Source: Thiomicrorhabdus sp033238645 (GTDB lineage Bacteria; Pseudomonadota; Gammaproteobacteria; Thiomicrospirales; Thiomicrospiraceae). Taken from it: a DNA stretch of 64,000 bases. Location of the stretch: contig BQXR01000001.1 in NCBI GenBank assembly GCA_033238645.1, positions 124,001-188,000 on the forward strand, in the 5' to 3' direction. Positions 33,577-42,630 of this stretch are shown piece after piece. The translations under genes and the position numbers were made by a program. Within the stretch, counting starts at the first letter, position 1. Each line of letters begins with the position of its first letter. Below the pieces are notes generated by a model. That model was not told where the DNA came from, ran no database searches, and was given only the letters and a program-made list of their open reading frames with translations.

Positions 33577-34650
33577 CTATTCACTTTTAGCACAGCTATC
33601 TCTGTTATGACAGTTTGCTGAGTTATAGCTATAAGGTTTGGCTTTGGGTTTGATAGCAAACTTATTGAAATCACTCTGCAATTGATTAAGTTGTGCTTTA
33701 ATCTCTGACTGATGTTTATTCAGTGTTTGCAGCTCAGTCTTTAAAGCTTCTAATGGTTTTGACTGTCCAGCCGCAGTTCCACTACCCAAACTCTTCTGGA
33801 TCGCTTTAAGGTTATTACCTTGTTGTCTGACTAGCCAACTGAGACCCCTTAGTTGTTTCATCAGTGCAGGGTCTAGATGCATTTCACCCGTTGCTTTTCT
33901 TGTAGGCTGGTGCTCAGCTTGTTTCTGAGTGGTAGCAATGCTCTCAATTAAACCTTTTAGTTCTGCATATTGCGTCGCTAATTGATTGGCTTGTTTAGCT
34001 TGATCATTTTGTTCTGCTACACTTTTATCCTGATGCATAACTTTTGGTTCAGCATTACTCATATCAGGCTTTGTAGTAGATTGATTTTCATTACTCTGAC
34101 TTAATCTCTGAACATTACCACCAAGCGCTTCTGTCATATTGGTCAGCTCATCCATTTTGCGGGTGATTTTCTTACTTAACAGTATGCTCTCTGTTTGGAT
34201 TACATCAAGCACCTCTTCATTTGCCTGTGTGGCTTGCTGATTATTTGCGTAGAAGAAGTAGCCAATAACACTTAATGCAACGATGTTGATTACCAGAGTA
34301 GTAGTTATCATTAAGGTAAAGTTGTTTTTAGCTGAGTTGACATTTTTTAAGGTATTGCGGGTTGTTTGACGTAAGTTATTGCTTAGGTCGTCTAACTCAA
34401 TAGTCCTCACCTTGAGCTGATCGGCAAGTTTGATCGATGATTTTGCCGCAAGATGACTTTGTGTTGCCGCTTCTTGTGTTGTCTTAGCTGCTTCAAGTGC
34501 TAATAAGTTTGCATCAACAGAAGTGCTAGCATCAGAGTCACTTAATACTTTCTTTTGCTCAGCTACTTTTTGAACACTTTCATTCAGTTCCTGAGTACTG
34601 GACTCTAGCTGCTCAACTTCTTGTAGTAAGTCGTCAACAATATTGCTCAT
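33577..34650 (-). CDS. Single-pass coiled-coil membrane protein, unknown function
   Basis: I do not recognise this 357-residue protein. It has a helical N-terminal part rich in Glu, Gln, Ala and Ser (about 1-105), one membrane helix (about 111-136, FTLMITTTLVINIVALSVIG), and a long heptad-like C-terminal part (about 140-345) ending in a Cys-containing tail (NCHNRDSCAKSE). The orientation is probably N-terminus inside. It lies 55 bases after the acidic protein gene at 34706 on the same strand, so the two are probably one operon. Both have Ala-rich helices of the form TQEAATQSHLAAKSS, so they may bind each other. Confidence 0.75.
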   Translation of the reverse strand: MSNIVDDLLQEVEQLESSTQELNESVQKVAEQKKVLSDSDASTSVDANLLALEAAKTTQEAATQSHLAAKSSIKLADQLKVRTIELDDLSNNLRQTTRNTLKNVNSAKNNFTLMITTTLVINIVALSVIGYFFYANNQQATQANEEVLDVIQTESILLSKKITRKMDELTNMTEALGGNVQRLSQSNENQSTTKPDMSNAEPKVMHQDKSVAEQNDQAKQANQLATQYAELKGLIESIATTQKQAEHQPTRKATGEMHLDPALMKQLRGLSWLVRQQGNNLKAIQKSLGSGTAAGQSKPLEALKTELQTLNKHQSEIKAQLNQLQSDFNKFAIKPKAKPYSYNSANCHNRDSCAKSE

Positions 34651-34705
34651 CGTATTACCTATTCTATTGTTTAAGCTCTGTGGTTTAAAATTTGCAATTT
34701 AAGCG

Positions 34706-35764
34706 CTATGATTTAAGTTCATTAATACGAACTTTAATACTTTTGTTGATCTCTTTTAAGCGTCTGTTTTTCTCTTGCACTTCAGAGAGTTGGCTCTCAA
34801 TTTCTGGCGAAGATAAGCTTGCTGGTAACTGATCGATATCAATGCTGTAACCTGCGTTCTTAGCTGCCTCAAATGCCTTTTCTGAGGCGGTAAAAGTGGC
34901 TTCAATCGCTTCCTGGGTTTTTTCAGCAGAGTCGTGGGCTTTTTGAGAGGTTGCTATTGCAAGTTTAGTCGCCTCTTGAGCAGTATCTAACACTTGAGTA
35001 GCGATCTCATGAACTTCTTGATCTATCTGAATCGCTTCTTCCATGCAGTCAATTGACTGTTGGGTCTGCTCTATAACTGGGTTAGTATCACTTGTTGTTT
35101 GATCAACCTCTTCAATGGCTGAGCTTGCGTCCTCTGTAGCTTCATCAGAAGCATCTTTTTCAGTATCAATTCCATAAGTCTCAGCAGGAGAAGTTGTTTC
35201 GACTGCAACTTCGTCTATTTGATCTGTTTCAATATCTGCATCAGCAGACATATCCTCTGTTACTTCAGTTTCTTCAGCAGAGTCTAGCAGTGCATCAATA
35301 TCTAGTTCATCTGCATCAGCAACGTCCTCTGTTACTTCTGTTTCGGCTTCAGCAGTGGTCTCAACTTCGGCTTCTACACCAGAGTCTAGCAGTGCATCAA
35401 TATCTAATTCATCTGGTACATCGTTAGGAGCATCAATGATGGCAGTCTCTAACTCGGAACTCTCATCAGTAGGGTCTGGCATAATAACATCAACCTCTGT
35501 TTTATTATCAGAATCGACTTCAGACATAATGCTATCTATGTCATCTACACTTAGGATGGAATTATCCTCTGGCTCAGCGACGACCGCTTCTGGGGTCTTT
35601 ATTTCGATTTTATCGGGCAGCCCTTCAAGTTCATCAAGGAGAGCATCATTATTGATAGCATCAGGATCTTGCAGGGTCGTATCCATCTCATCTGATAATT
35701 CGCCCATCATTTTTAACATCTCTTGGGTGGCTTGATCATCTTTTTCAATATTGACGTCTGACAT
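34706..35764 (-). CDS. Acidic protein with DALLDS motifs, unknown function
   Basis: The 352-residue soluble protein is very acidic and largely disordered over residues 1-240. It contains two copies of DELDIDALLDS (118-128 and 152-162) and looser relatives NNDALLDELEG (38-48) and SVDDIDSIMSEVD (72-84). The C-terminal third is Ala-rich helix (EIATQVLDTAQEATKLAIATS) and a charged coiled-coil end. The DALL motifs resemble the CheY-binding tip of FliM (SQDEVDALLKG). It is the first gene of a pair with the membrane coiled-coil gene. A link to motility is only a guess. Confidence 0.7.
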   Translation of the reverse strand: MSDVNIEKDDQATQEMLKMMGELSDEMDTTLQDPDAINNDALLDELEGLPDKIEIKTPEAVVAEPEDNSILSVDDIDSIMSEVDSDNKTEVDVIMPDPTDESSELETAIIDAPNDVPDELDIDALLDSGVEAEVETTAEAETEVTEDVADADELDIDALLDSAEETEVTEDMSADADIETDQIDEVAVETTSPAETYGIDTEKDASDEATEDASSAIEEVDQTTSDTNPVIEQTQQSIDCMEEAIQIDQEVHEIATQVLDTAQEATKLAIATSQKAHDSAEKTQEAIEATFTASEKAFEAAKNAGYSIDIDQLPASLSSPEIESQLSEVQEKNRRLKEINKSIKVRINELKS

Positions 35765-35851
35765 AGCTAGGGTTCCTATGAATTAATTAGGTTATTGATA
35801 TGGAAACCTGAAAGCACTTTTTATGCCATTTTATGATTAGAGTAAGGGGGT

Positions 35852-36535
35852 TTATGGGCTTGGTAGGCTGAAATCGGCGACTACACTAAACGCTAACCAC
35901 TCTTGTGTGCTTGGATGAGTAAAGCTTAAGTTGCTCGCATGTAGTTGTAGGCGACAGGACATATTTAGGGCGATAGGGTCTGCATAGAGGTTATCACCAA
36001 GAATGGGGTAACCAAGTGATTTCATATGTAGTCTGAGTTGGTGAGACCGGCCTGTGATCGGTGTGAGTTCAACTAAGAACTGGTCACCTGCTTGTGTGAG
36101 TACTTTCCAGTGTGTTTCAGCATGTTTACCCTGTTTGAAATCAATCATCTGTAGGGGGCGTCGCTCCCAGTTACAGCGCATGGGCAGGCGAATAGTCCCC
36201 GATGGTAGCGCTGCAATACCTGCGCAGATTGCATGGTAAGTTTTGGCGGTTTCACGTTCTTGAAACTGCCTACTTAGGTTGCGATGACTTTCAGTATTCA
36301 GTGCCAGAACCATTAGGCCTGAGGTATCCATATCTAAGCGGTGAACCACTTTTATACTGGGGTAGCGTACTTGTAGGTGAGAGAGAAGGCATTCCTGTTT
36401 GTCTGGCCCTCGACCTGGCACGGAGAGTAATCCACTTGGTTTATTGGCAATTACGATCTCGTCATCAGCGTAAATGATCCAACTTTGATCAAATTTAAAG
36501 GGTTTAAGAACAGGTGAGGATATTGGTGTGTGCAT
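35852..36535 (-). CDS. rluA: Pseudouridine synthase RluA (23S rRNA U746/tRNA U32)
   Basis: RluA makes pseudouridine in 23S rRNA and some tRNAs. The 227-residue protein follows E. coli RluA closely: IVIANKPSGLLSVPGRG, the catalytic HRLDMDTSGLMVLAL with the nucleophilic Asp, and PITGRSHQLRLHMKSLGYPI. It lacks an S4 domain, as expected for RluA and unlike RluC at 40918. It is divergent from the phosphatase gene. Confidence 0.93.
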   Translation of the reverse strand: MHTPISSPVLKPFKFDQSWIIYADDEIVIANKPSGLLSVPGRGPDKQECLLSHLQVRYPSIKVVHRLDMDTSGLMVLALNTESHRNLSRQFQERETAKTYHAICAGIAALPSGTIRLPMRCNWERRPLQMIDFKQGKHAETHWKVLTQAGDQFLVELTPITGRSHQLRLHMKSLGYPILGDNLYADPIALNMSCRLQLHASNLSFTHPSTQEWLAFSVVADFSLPSP

Positions 36536-36592
36536 TTTATGGAGTTGCCTTGTAGAATAAGATGATTATTTTAAACTAAGGTTCCTAAGGGT

Positions 36593-37075
36593 ATGTCAAA
36601 AAAAGTCTCTGTTTTATTTGTTTGTTTGGGTAATATTTGTCGATCGCCTACGGCGCATGGCATATTTAGAAATATGGTTAGAGAGGCGGGCTTGGAAGCG
36701 GAGATTGAAATTGACTCGGCTGGAACCGCCGCATTTCATATTGGTAAGTCACCCGATGAGCGCTCTACATTGGTTGCTAAGCAGCGTGGTATTGAAATGG
36801 CAGATTTGCGAGCTAGACAGGTTGATCTAGGTGATTTTTATCAGTATGACTATGTTTTGGCGATGGATGAGTCGAATTACGCTAATTTAAAAGATATTGC
36901 ACTGCCTGAGCACTATGACAGGTTACAGATGTTTTTGAATTACACATCAGAGTTTCCAGAAACTGAGGTGCCAGATCCTTATTATGGTGGGGCAAAAGGC
37001 TTTGACCATGTATTTGATTTGGTTTCATCTGCATCTGAAGGGCTATTAAAGCATATAAAGAAGAATCACTTATAA
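36593..37075 (+). CDS. Low-molecular-weight protein-tyrosine phosphatase
   Basis: The 160-residue protein has the active-site loop CLGNICRS (Cys11 and Arg17) at the N-terminus and the acid DPYYGG near residue 125, with two adjacent Tyr; this combination defines the low-molecular-weight phosphatases. The substrate is unknown. There is no tyrosine kinase or polysaccharide cluster nearby, so a capsule role of the Wzb kind is not supported here. Confidence 0.93.
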   Translation: MSKKVSVLFVCLGNICRSPTAHGIFRNMVREAGLEAEIEIDSAGTAAFHIGKSPDERSTLVAKQRGIEMADLRARQVDLGDFYQYDYVLAMDESNYANLKDIALPEHYDRLQMFLNYTSEFPETEVPDPYYGGAKGFDHVFDLVSSASEGLLKHIKKNHL

Positions 37076-37143
37076 GATGTTACTTGGCTGTCATTAGTTG
37101 TTTGGTAGAGGCGGTTGTTGATAGAAGCTGAGAGGAGATTGAT

Positions 37144-37176
37144 CCCCCCCCCCTGCTTTTATGCCCTTTAGGGTAC
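37144..37176 (-). repeat. Intergenic G-tract element with ten G
   Basis: On the minus strand GTACCCTAAAGGGCATAAAA is followed by GCAG and the run, with ten G in all. It matches the element at 29881 exactly in its left part and lies between the convergent phosphatase and rne genes. Confidence 0.85.
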
Positions 37177-37213
37177 AAGGTAGTGAATCATGATTTTGAC
37201 AAAGCCTATAAAA

Positions 37214-37243
37214 CAAAAAAAGCGCCAATTAAGGCGCTTTTTT
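37214..37243. terminator. Bidirectional terminator of rne and the phosphatase gene
   Basis: AAAAAAAGCGCCAATTAAGGCGCTTTTTT: A run before and T run after a stem, between the two convergent genes. Confidence 0.88.
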
Positions 37244-37268
37244 GCTTTTGAACTCTGTTAATTTAACA

Positions 37269-40001
37269 TTAAATGTTTTGCTTAACAGGCTCTTCTGTTG
37301 GCTGACTTTCAGTTGATGTTTCTTCAATCTGAATTTCAACCTGTGCAGTTACTTCGGCAACCACAGGCGCTGTTTCAACTTCTGTAGGCGCTTGAGTTAC
37401 TTCGGCAACCACAGGCGCTGTTTCAACTTCTGTAGGCGCTTGAGTTACTTCGGCAACCACAGGCGCTGTTTCAACCTCTGTAGACGCTTGAGTTACTTCG
37501 GCAACCACAGGCACTGTTTCAACTTCTGTAGGCGCTTCAGTTACTTCGGCAACCATGGGCGCTGTTTCAACCTCTGTAGGCGCTTCAGTTACTTCGGCAA
37601 CTACGGGCGCTGTTTCAACTTCTGTAGGCGCTTCAGTTACTTCGGCAACCACAGGCACTGTTTCAACTTCTGTAGGCAATTCAATTACTTCGTCAATGAC
37701 AGGTACAGGTACTGCTTCAACCTCTACAGGCGTCTCAGTGACTTGTGCAACCACAGGTGCCTGAGTATCAGTACTATTTTCTACTATCTCAGTAGTACTT
37801 TCTTCCAAACCTGTCTTCAGTTCTGTAGGAATGACTTCTTCAACAGATAGCTCTTCAGCACCCACTGGTGCACGACGACGACTGTTATAAGATCTGCTGT
37901 TATAACGGCTACGATGACGCTGACCTGAACGTGGCTTTTTGTTTGAATTATCCGTTTTGCTGCTCTTTGTGTTATCCACTTGAGCAACATTGGTATCATT
38001 TTCATTTTCAACAGAGTTTTTAACCGTTTGCTCTCTATTAGAACGATTATCACGCTTATCACGATTTTGACGACGGTTAGGCTTTTTACCACTGTCATTA
38101 CGCGTTTCAGAAGATTCTTGAGCTGTTTTTTGCTCGGTATCTTCATTAGGTGGGCGACGGTTGTTTCGTTGATTACGTCGATTACGGCCAGTTTTCTCAT
38201 CACGACCGTCGCGGCTATTACGATTACGGTTGCGGTTACGATTAGGACGTCTTGTTGGTTTAACCTCTTCTTCAGCTTCTTCTTTGCTAAATAGAGACTT
38301 CCAAACACGGGAGAATAATCCAGGTTTTTTCTCTGCTTTGGGTGCTGCTTGAGTTGGCGCATCAGCGACAGGGGTTTGTGCCTGAACTGGTGGTGCGGTT
38401 TGCTGAATATCTTTAACTGCAGGCTCCTCTTTCGGCTTTTGCAATTGTTGCTGAGTACTGTCGTCGTTGAGACTAAAGTCTGGCTGAGAGATCTCTTTGA
38501 TCTCATAGCTTGCATTATTCGGCATCTCTTCACCATTACGAGTACGTTCAATAATGTACTGTGGTGTTTCTAGATGTTCGTTAGGTACAATCAGAATATG
38601 TAGGTTGTGACGATCCTCGATCTTAATGATCTGATTACGCTTCTCATTCAGTAAGAAGGTTGCAACATCAACGGGTAGTTGTACCATGACACGACGCGTT
38701 TGCTCTTTCATGCTCTCTTCTTCTAGAAGGCGAAGAATTGAAAGTCCCAGTGACTCAACCCCACGGATAATACCAACCCCGTGACAGCGAGGGCAGACGA
38801 TCTGTGTTGACTCTTCGATAGAAGGACGTAGGCGCTGACGTGACATCTCTAGTAGACCAAAGCGTGAGATCTTACCAATTTGAACACGAGCACGATCAGA
38901 TTTAACGGCGTCGCGCATCTGGTTCTCTACTTCACGCTGGTGTCTGTTTGAGTGCATATCGATGAAATCGATAACCACTAATCCACCTAAATCACGTAGA
39001 CGCAATTGGCGAGCAATCTCAGAAGCGGCTTCCATATTGGTATTGAAGGCGGTATCTTCAATATCGCTTCCTTTGGTTGCACGACTTGAGTTGATATCGA
39101 TTGCGGTTAAAGCTTCAGTGATATCAATCACAATTGATCCACCAGAAGGCAGTGTTACTTCACGTTGGTAAGCAGATTCAATTTGAGATTCAATCTGAAA
39201 ACGGGTAAATAGTGGGATCGTATCTTGATAAGGTTTTACCTTATATACTTGCTGTGGCATAACGTGCTGAATAAACTCACGTGCCTTATGGTAGACCTCC
39301 ATGTTATCAATAATAATCTCACCGATGTCTTGGCGTAGATAATCACGAATCGCAAGGATAACAATATCTGATTCTTGATGAATTAAGAAAGGTGCAGCTC
39401 TCTCTTTAGAAGCCTTTTGTACTGCTTCCCACAGTTGCACAAGGTAGTTAACACCCCATTGAAGTTCATCGGTATTTTTACCAACACCCGCAGTACGGAT
39501 TATTAGTCCCATACCATCTGGTGTATCAAGATCACGCAGCGTATCACGAATACCAGAACGGTCATCGCCTTCAATACGTCTTGAGATACCACCCGCTTTA
39601 GGGTTGTTTGGCATCATCACTACATAAGGACCCGCTAGAGTGATTTGAGTACTTAGTGCCGCACCTTTATTACCACGTTCTTCTTTTTGTACTTGAACGA
39701 TGATCTCTTGACCTTCTTTCAATACATCCCTAATGCAGAAGCGTCCAGATTCAGGTTTGTTTTTTGGGAAGTACTCTTCAGCAACTTCTTTAAAAGGTAG
39801 GAAACCATGGCGTTCAGAGCCGTAATCTACAAAAGCAGCTTCTAAGCTAGGCTCAACACGGGTGATTTTACCCTTATAAATGTTGGCTTTTTTCTTCTGA
39901 TGGTGAGGGGTTTCAACGTCAAGATCGTACAGTGTTTGCCCGTTTACAAGGGCGATGCGAGTCTCTTCTGCTTGAGTCGCATTAATGAGCATTCTTTTCA
40001 T
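37269..40001 (-). CDS. rne: Ribonuclease E
   Basis: RNase E starts mRNA decay and processes rRNA and tRNA. The 910-residue protein (E. coli 1061) has the S1 domain (about 36-118; KANIYKGKITRVEPSLEAAF), 5' sensor, catalytic DNase I-like part with AIDINSSR and VVIDFIDM (the metal-binding Asp residues), and the Zn-link CPRCHGVG. After about residue 500 comes a disordered Arg/Asn-rich part (likely RNA binding) and, at the end, at least seven 16-residue copies of VAEVTEAPTEVETAPV. This last part has no match in E. coli RNase E as I know it and may replace the degradosome scaffold. It is divergent from rluC across 916 bases, as in E. coli. Confidence 0.96.
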   Translation of the reverse strand: MKRMLINATQAEETRIALVNGQTLYDLDVETPHHQKKKANIYKGKITRVEPSLEAAFVDYGSERHGFLPFKEVAEEYFPKNKPESGRFCIRDVLKEGQEIIVQVQKEERGNKGAALSTQITLAGPYVVMMPNNPKAGGISRRIEGDDRSGIRDTLRDLDTPDGMGLIIRTAGVGKNTDELQWGVNYLVQLWEAVQKASKERAAPFLIHQESDIVILAIRDYLRQDIGEIIIDNMEVYHKAREFIQHVMPQQVYKVKPYQDTIPLFTRFQIESQIESAYQREVTLPSGGSIVIDITEALTAIDINSSRATKGSDIEDTAFNTNMEAASEIARQLRLRDLGGLVVIDFIDMHSNRHQREVENQMRDAVKSDRARVQIGKISRFGLLEMSRQRLRPSIEESTQIVCPRCHGVGIIRGVESLGLSILRLLEEESMKEQTRRVMVQLPVDVATFLLNEKRNQIIKIEDRHNLHILIVPNEHLETPQYIIERTRNGEEMPNNASYEIKEISQPDFSLNDDSTQQQLQKPKEEPAVKDIQQTAPPVQAQTPVADAPTQAAPKAEKKPGLFSRVWKSLFSKEEAEEEVKPTRRPNRNRNRNRNSRDGRDEKTGRNRRNQRNNRRPPNEDTEQKTAQESSETRNDSGKKPNRRQNRDKRDNRSNREQTVKNSVENENDTNVAQVDNTKSSKTDNSNKKPRSGQRHRSRYNSRSYNSRRRAPVGAEELSVEEVIPTELKTGLEESTTEIVENSTDTQAPVVAQVTETPVEVEAVPVPVIDEVIELPTEVETVPVVAEVTEAPTEVETAPVVAEVTEAPTEVETAPMVAEVTEAPTEVETVPVVAEVTQASTEVETAPVVAEVTQAPTEVETAPVVAEVTQAPTEVETAPVVAEVTAQVEIQIEETSTESQPTEEPVKQNI
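37351..37740 (-). repeat. 48-base tandem repeats in the 3' end of rne
   Basis: Seven units begin at 37351, 37399, 37447, 37495, 37543, 37591 and 37639, and a degenerate one at 37687. Each unit is 48 bases (16 codons, in frame) and starts, in plus-strand reading, with ACTTCGGCAACCA or close to it. The copies are nearly identical in DNA, which indicates recent amplification. Confidence 0.95.
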
Positions 40002-40917
40002 GCTTTTCTCTTTCTAGTTTTAACTGAGAGATACAGATAGATAGAAGACAATAGCGGACGAGGGCTTTGCTTAGGCTAGAAAGCGGTATGTTTAGGCAAG
40101 TTGTTACTACATAAATAGGGGTAATGGTTCTCGCTTGATCCTCAGAAGGTGGGCTTATTCTTTTTAAAGCGAACCTGTCTAATTTGAGGTGTCATCAAGC
40201 GTGATTAAGATTACTCATAACATTTTATTAACTAGCCAATCTAGGCTTGTGATATGCCGTATTGCATTCACTTTGTATAATCTATTTTGTGTAACAGTGG
40301 TATCGAGCAAACGTAAAGTTTTTTATTTTAGGCAGTTTGCTCTAGCCTGCAGACAGTGTCTGTTTTAACAATACTCAATTAGCCAGTTTTAGCTCTCGTA
40401 TCATTGATTTGGCGTCTTATGACAGTTTAGTATTGTTGCGCCAAGCAATTTTCTTAATATTGATGGTTCGTTACTTTTAGTAAATCATCAATCTAAGGGC
40501 TTTATATTGTCTTGTATGGATGTGTATGACTCAGAGTTTTTATTTAGCAGAAAAAGTTTAAGCCAATGTGAGTATCTTTTTTAGCCTGATGTCTATTTAT
40601 TACATCAGTATGTGGAGATGACTCAATTCCTATTTTGTTAGGAGGCCGATTTCTGCTGGTTTTTAAAATTCTTTCATGCTGATATTACGTGTTATTTCAA
40701 ACTAAAAGGCTGGAAATATTGGGTAAAATCACATCGCTTACAAATTAAGCCGTGCAAATATAGCATTCATTTTTACGCTATGCAATGACAACATAGGCAT
40801 CACCCTGTAAACTGTGGCAAAAATTGTGTATAAATTGTTGATAAGTTGTTTTTGTCTGATAAGTGTCAGGCGCTAAAACAGCTTGGTAAGCTTGTGAATA
40901 GGGTGGTTTGAAACGGT
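40002..40917. other. Divergent rne/rluC intergenic region with a long rne leader
   Basis: 916 bases without a plausible gene. It must hold both promoters. E. coli rne has a leader of about 360 bases with hairpins by which RNase E regulates its own mRNA, and a similar long leader is likely here, but I could not match its hairpins. A TATAAT at 40276 has no matching -35 box. A possible rluC promoter is TGTAAA (40806) with TATAAA (40829), spaced 17. Confidence 0.6.
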
Positions 40918-41856
40918 ATGGCAAATGTAAGAATGATTGAAGTGACGGAGGAGGACGAAGGTCAAAGAGTGGATAACTTTTTGATGCGTCATTTACGTAA
41001 GGCACCCAGAACTCTAATCTACCGTATTATTCGCAAGGGTGAGGTGCGTGTAAATAAGGGGCGCGTTAAAGTGAGTACGCGTTTGGTTGCAGGGGATATG
41101 GTTCGTATTCCGCCCGTTACCGTGCCTGACAAGGTCGAGATTGTAGAGTCGGACATTCCACAGGCACAATTACAGCGTATTGAGCAGAGCATTATTTTTG
41201 AAGATAAAGATCTCATGGTCATTAATAAACCATCAGGGATCGCGGTGCACGGTGGCGGTGGTATTAACTGGGGTTTAATTGAAGTACTGAGAGTTTTAAG
41301 ACCACTCGCTAAGCGTTTAGAGCTGGTTCACCGTATTGATAGAGATACTTCTGGCTGTATTTTGATTGCTAAGAAGGCCTCTATTCTTAAAAACCTTCAT
41401 GAACAGATTCGAGCGGATAAGTTAGATAAGCGTTATTTAGCGATTGTCACAGGCTCATGGCCTAAAGGCTTGCAGAAGGTTGACTTGCCATTACGAAAAG
41501 ATAATTTGGCCGATGGTGGTTGGAATGTGACGGTTGCCAAGGATGGTAAGCAAGCGATTAGTTTCTTTAGAGTCGAGAAGCATCTTAAAGACTGCGACTT
41601 AATGACGGTGAAGCTAAGAACGGGCAGAACCCATCAGATACGTGTTCACGCTTTAGCACAAGGTTGTGCTTTATTGGGTGATGATAAGTATGGTGATCGT
41701 CCCTTAAATAAAAAATATCGCCCAATGGGTATGAAACGTTTAGCCCTGCATGCACAGTTTTTAGGCTTTACACACCCAGGCACAGAAGAGTGGGTGTTGA
41801 TGGAAGCACCGCTCTATCCGGATTTTAAACAGATTATTGAGAAGTTAAGTCTTTAG
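40918..41856 (+). CDS. rluC: Pseudouridine synthase RluC (23S rRNA)
   Basis: RluC modifies U955, U2504 and U2580 of 23S rRNA in E. coli. The 312-residue protein has an N-terminal S4 RNA-binding domain (about 15-75; EGQRVDNFLMRHLRKAPRTL) and the RluA-family catalytic domain with VHRIDRDTSGC holding the nucleophilic Asp, and LRTGRTHQIRVHA. It is divergent from rne and 24 bases before the HAD phosphatase gene, as in many gammaproteobacteria. Confidence 0.96.
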   Translation: MANVRMIEVTEEDEGQRVDNFLMRHLRKAPRTLIYRIIRKGEVRVNKGRVKVSTRLVAGDMVRIPPVTVPDKVEIVESDIPQAQLQRIEQSIIFEDKDLMVINKPSGIAVHGGGGINWGLIEVLRVLRPLAKRLELVHRIDRDTSGCILIAKKASILKNLHEQIRADKLDKRYLAIVTGSWPKGLQKVDLPLRKDNLADGGWNVTVAKDGKQAISFFRVEKHLKDCDLMTVKLRTGRTHQIRVHALAQGCALLGDDKYGDRPLNKKYRPMGMKRLALHAQFLGFTHPGTEEWVLMEAPLYPDFKQIIEKLSL

Positions 41857-41880
41857 TAAATAGAGGCGTTGGAGTGTTTT

Positions 41881-42537
41881 GTGAAAAAGTATAAAGCAGT
41901 GATTTTTGATTGGGATGGTACCTTGATGGATTCAGAGGCTCGTATTGTGGGCGCTATTCAGATGGCGGCTAAGCAGTGTGGTTTTCCTGTGCTGTCCGAT
42001 CATGACTCAAAACAGATTATCGGTTTAAGTCTTGAAAATGCAATTTTAGGACTCTATCCAGAAGCGGATCAGCACCAGGTTGTGGCCATGGCTGAAGCTT
42101 ACATACAATGCTTTTTAGAGGAGAGCAAACACGAGATGGTGGCTTTTGATGGTGCTGAATCACTGCTATTTAATCTGCGCCAGCATGGTGTAAAGTTAGC
42201 AATTGCCACGGGTAAAAGTCGTAAAGGCTTGGATCTAGTATTAGCAGAGTGTGGTTTTGGTCTTTACTTTGATATGACGCGTACACCTGTTGAGTCAGCT
42301 TCAAAGCCTGATCCTCTAATGTTAAAGCAGATTTTGGCTGAGTTTGAAATATCTGTGGAAGATGCAGTGATGGTTGGAGACACCATCTTTGATATGGAGA
42401 TGGCGCAAAATATTGGTATGGATCGTATCGCTTTAAGTCATGGTGTTCATCAGATGGATATTCTATCCACCTATAATCCTGTTGCAGAATTAGACTCATT
42501 ACAAGAGTTGAATCTCTGGTTGGTTCAGCGCATTTAA
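41881..42537 (+). CDS. HAD-family phosphatase (phosphoglycolate phosphatase-like)
   Basis: The 218-residue protein is a HAD hydrolase with a helical cap: motif I DWDGTLMDS with the two Asp, motif II in LAIATGKSR, Lys in ASKPDPLM, and the acidic motif IV MVGDTIFDMEMA. The substrate cannot be told from sequence; genes at this position after rluC are often named phosphoglycolate phosphatase. I chose the GTG at 41881, with TTGGAG just upstream, over an in-frame TTG at 41869. Confidence 0.88.
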   Translation: MKKYKAVIFDWDGTLMDSEARIVGAIQMAAKQCGFPVLSDHDSKQIIGLSLENAILGLYPEADQHQVVAMAEAYIQCFLEESKHEMVAFDGAESLLFNLRQHGVKLAIATGKSRKGLDLVLAECGFGLYFDMTRTPVESASKPDPLMLKQILAEFEISVEDAVMVGDTIFDMEMAQNIGMDRIALSHGVHQMDILSTYNPVAELDSLQELNLWLVQRI

Positions 42538-42570
42538 AAGCATTTTTATATTATATGTAGGTGTTTCAAT

Positions 42571-42583
42571 CCCCCCCCCCTGC
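42571..42583 (-). repeat. GCAG + G run (10 G) between convergent genes
   Basis: On the minus strand AAACTGAGCAG with ten G in all, followed by ATTG. It lacks the ACCCTAAAGGG arm seen at 29881 and 37144, but its flanks match those of the flhF and pabC copies (TGAGCAG...). It lies between the HAD gene and yceF. Confidence 0.8.
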
Positions 42584-42630
42584 TCAGTTTAGAAGTGACT
42601 TATTAGTCTCTTAATAATGAGTACAGTGCC

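Noticed and set aside
37351..37740. Possible CRISPR array
   Set aside because: The 48-base units are contiguous, with no unique spacers, and they lie inside the rne coding frame.
37392..37850. A plus-strand open frame with repeated SYFGNHRRCFN-type units
   Set aside because: It is the opposite-strand shadow of the rne tandem repeats; the minus-strand frame continues a well-conserved RNase E and the repeat length (48) keeps every frame open.
42170..42499. Antisense open frame in the HAD phosphatase gene
   Set aside because: It has no recognisable protein pattern and lies wholly opposite a conserved gene.
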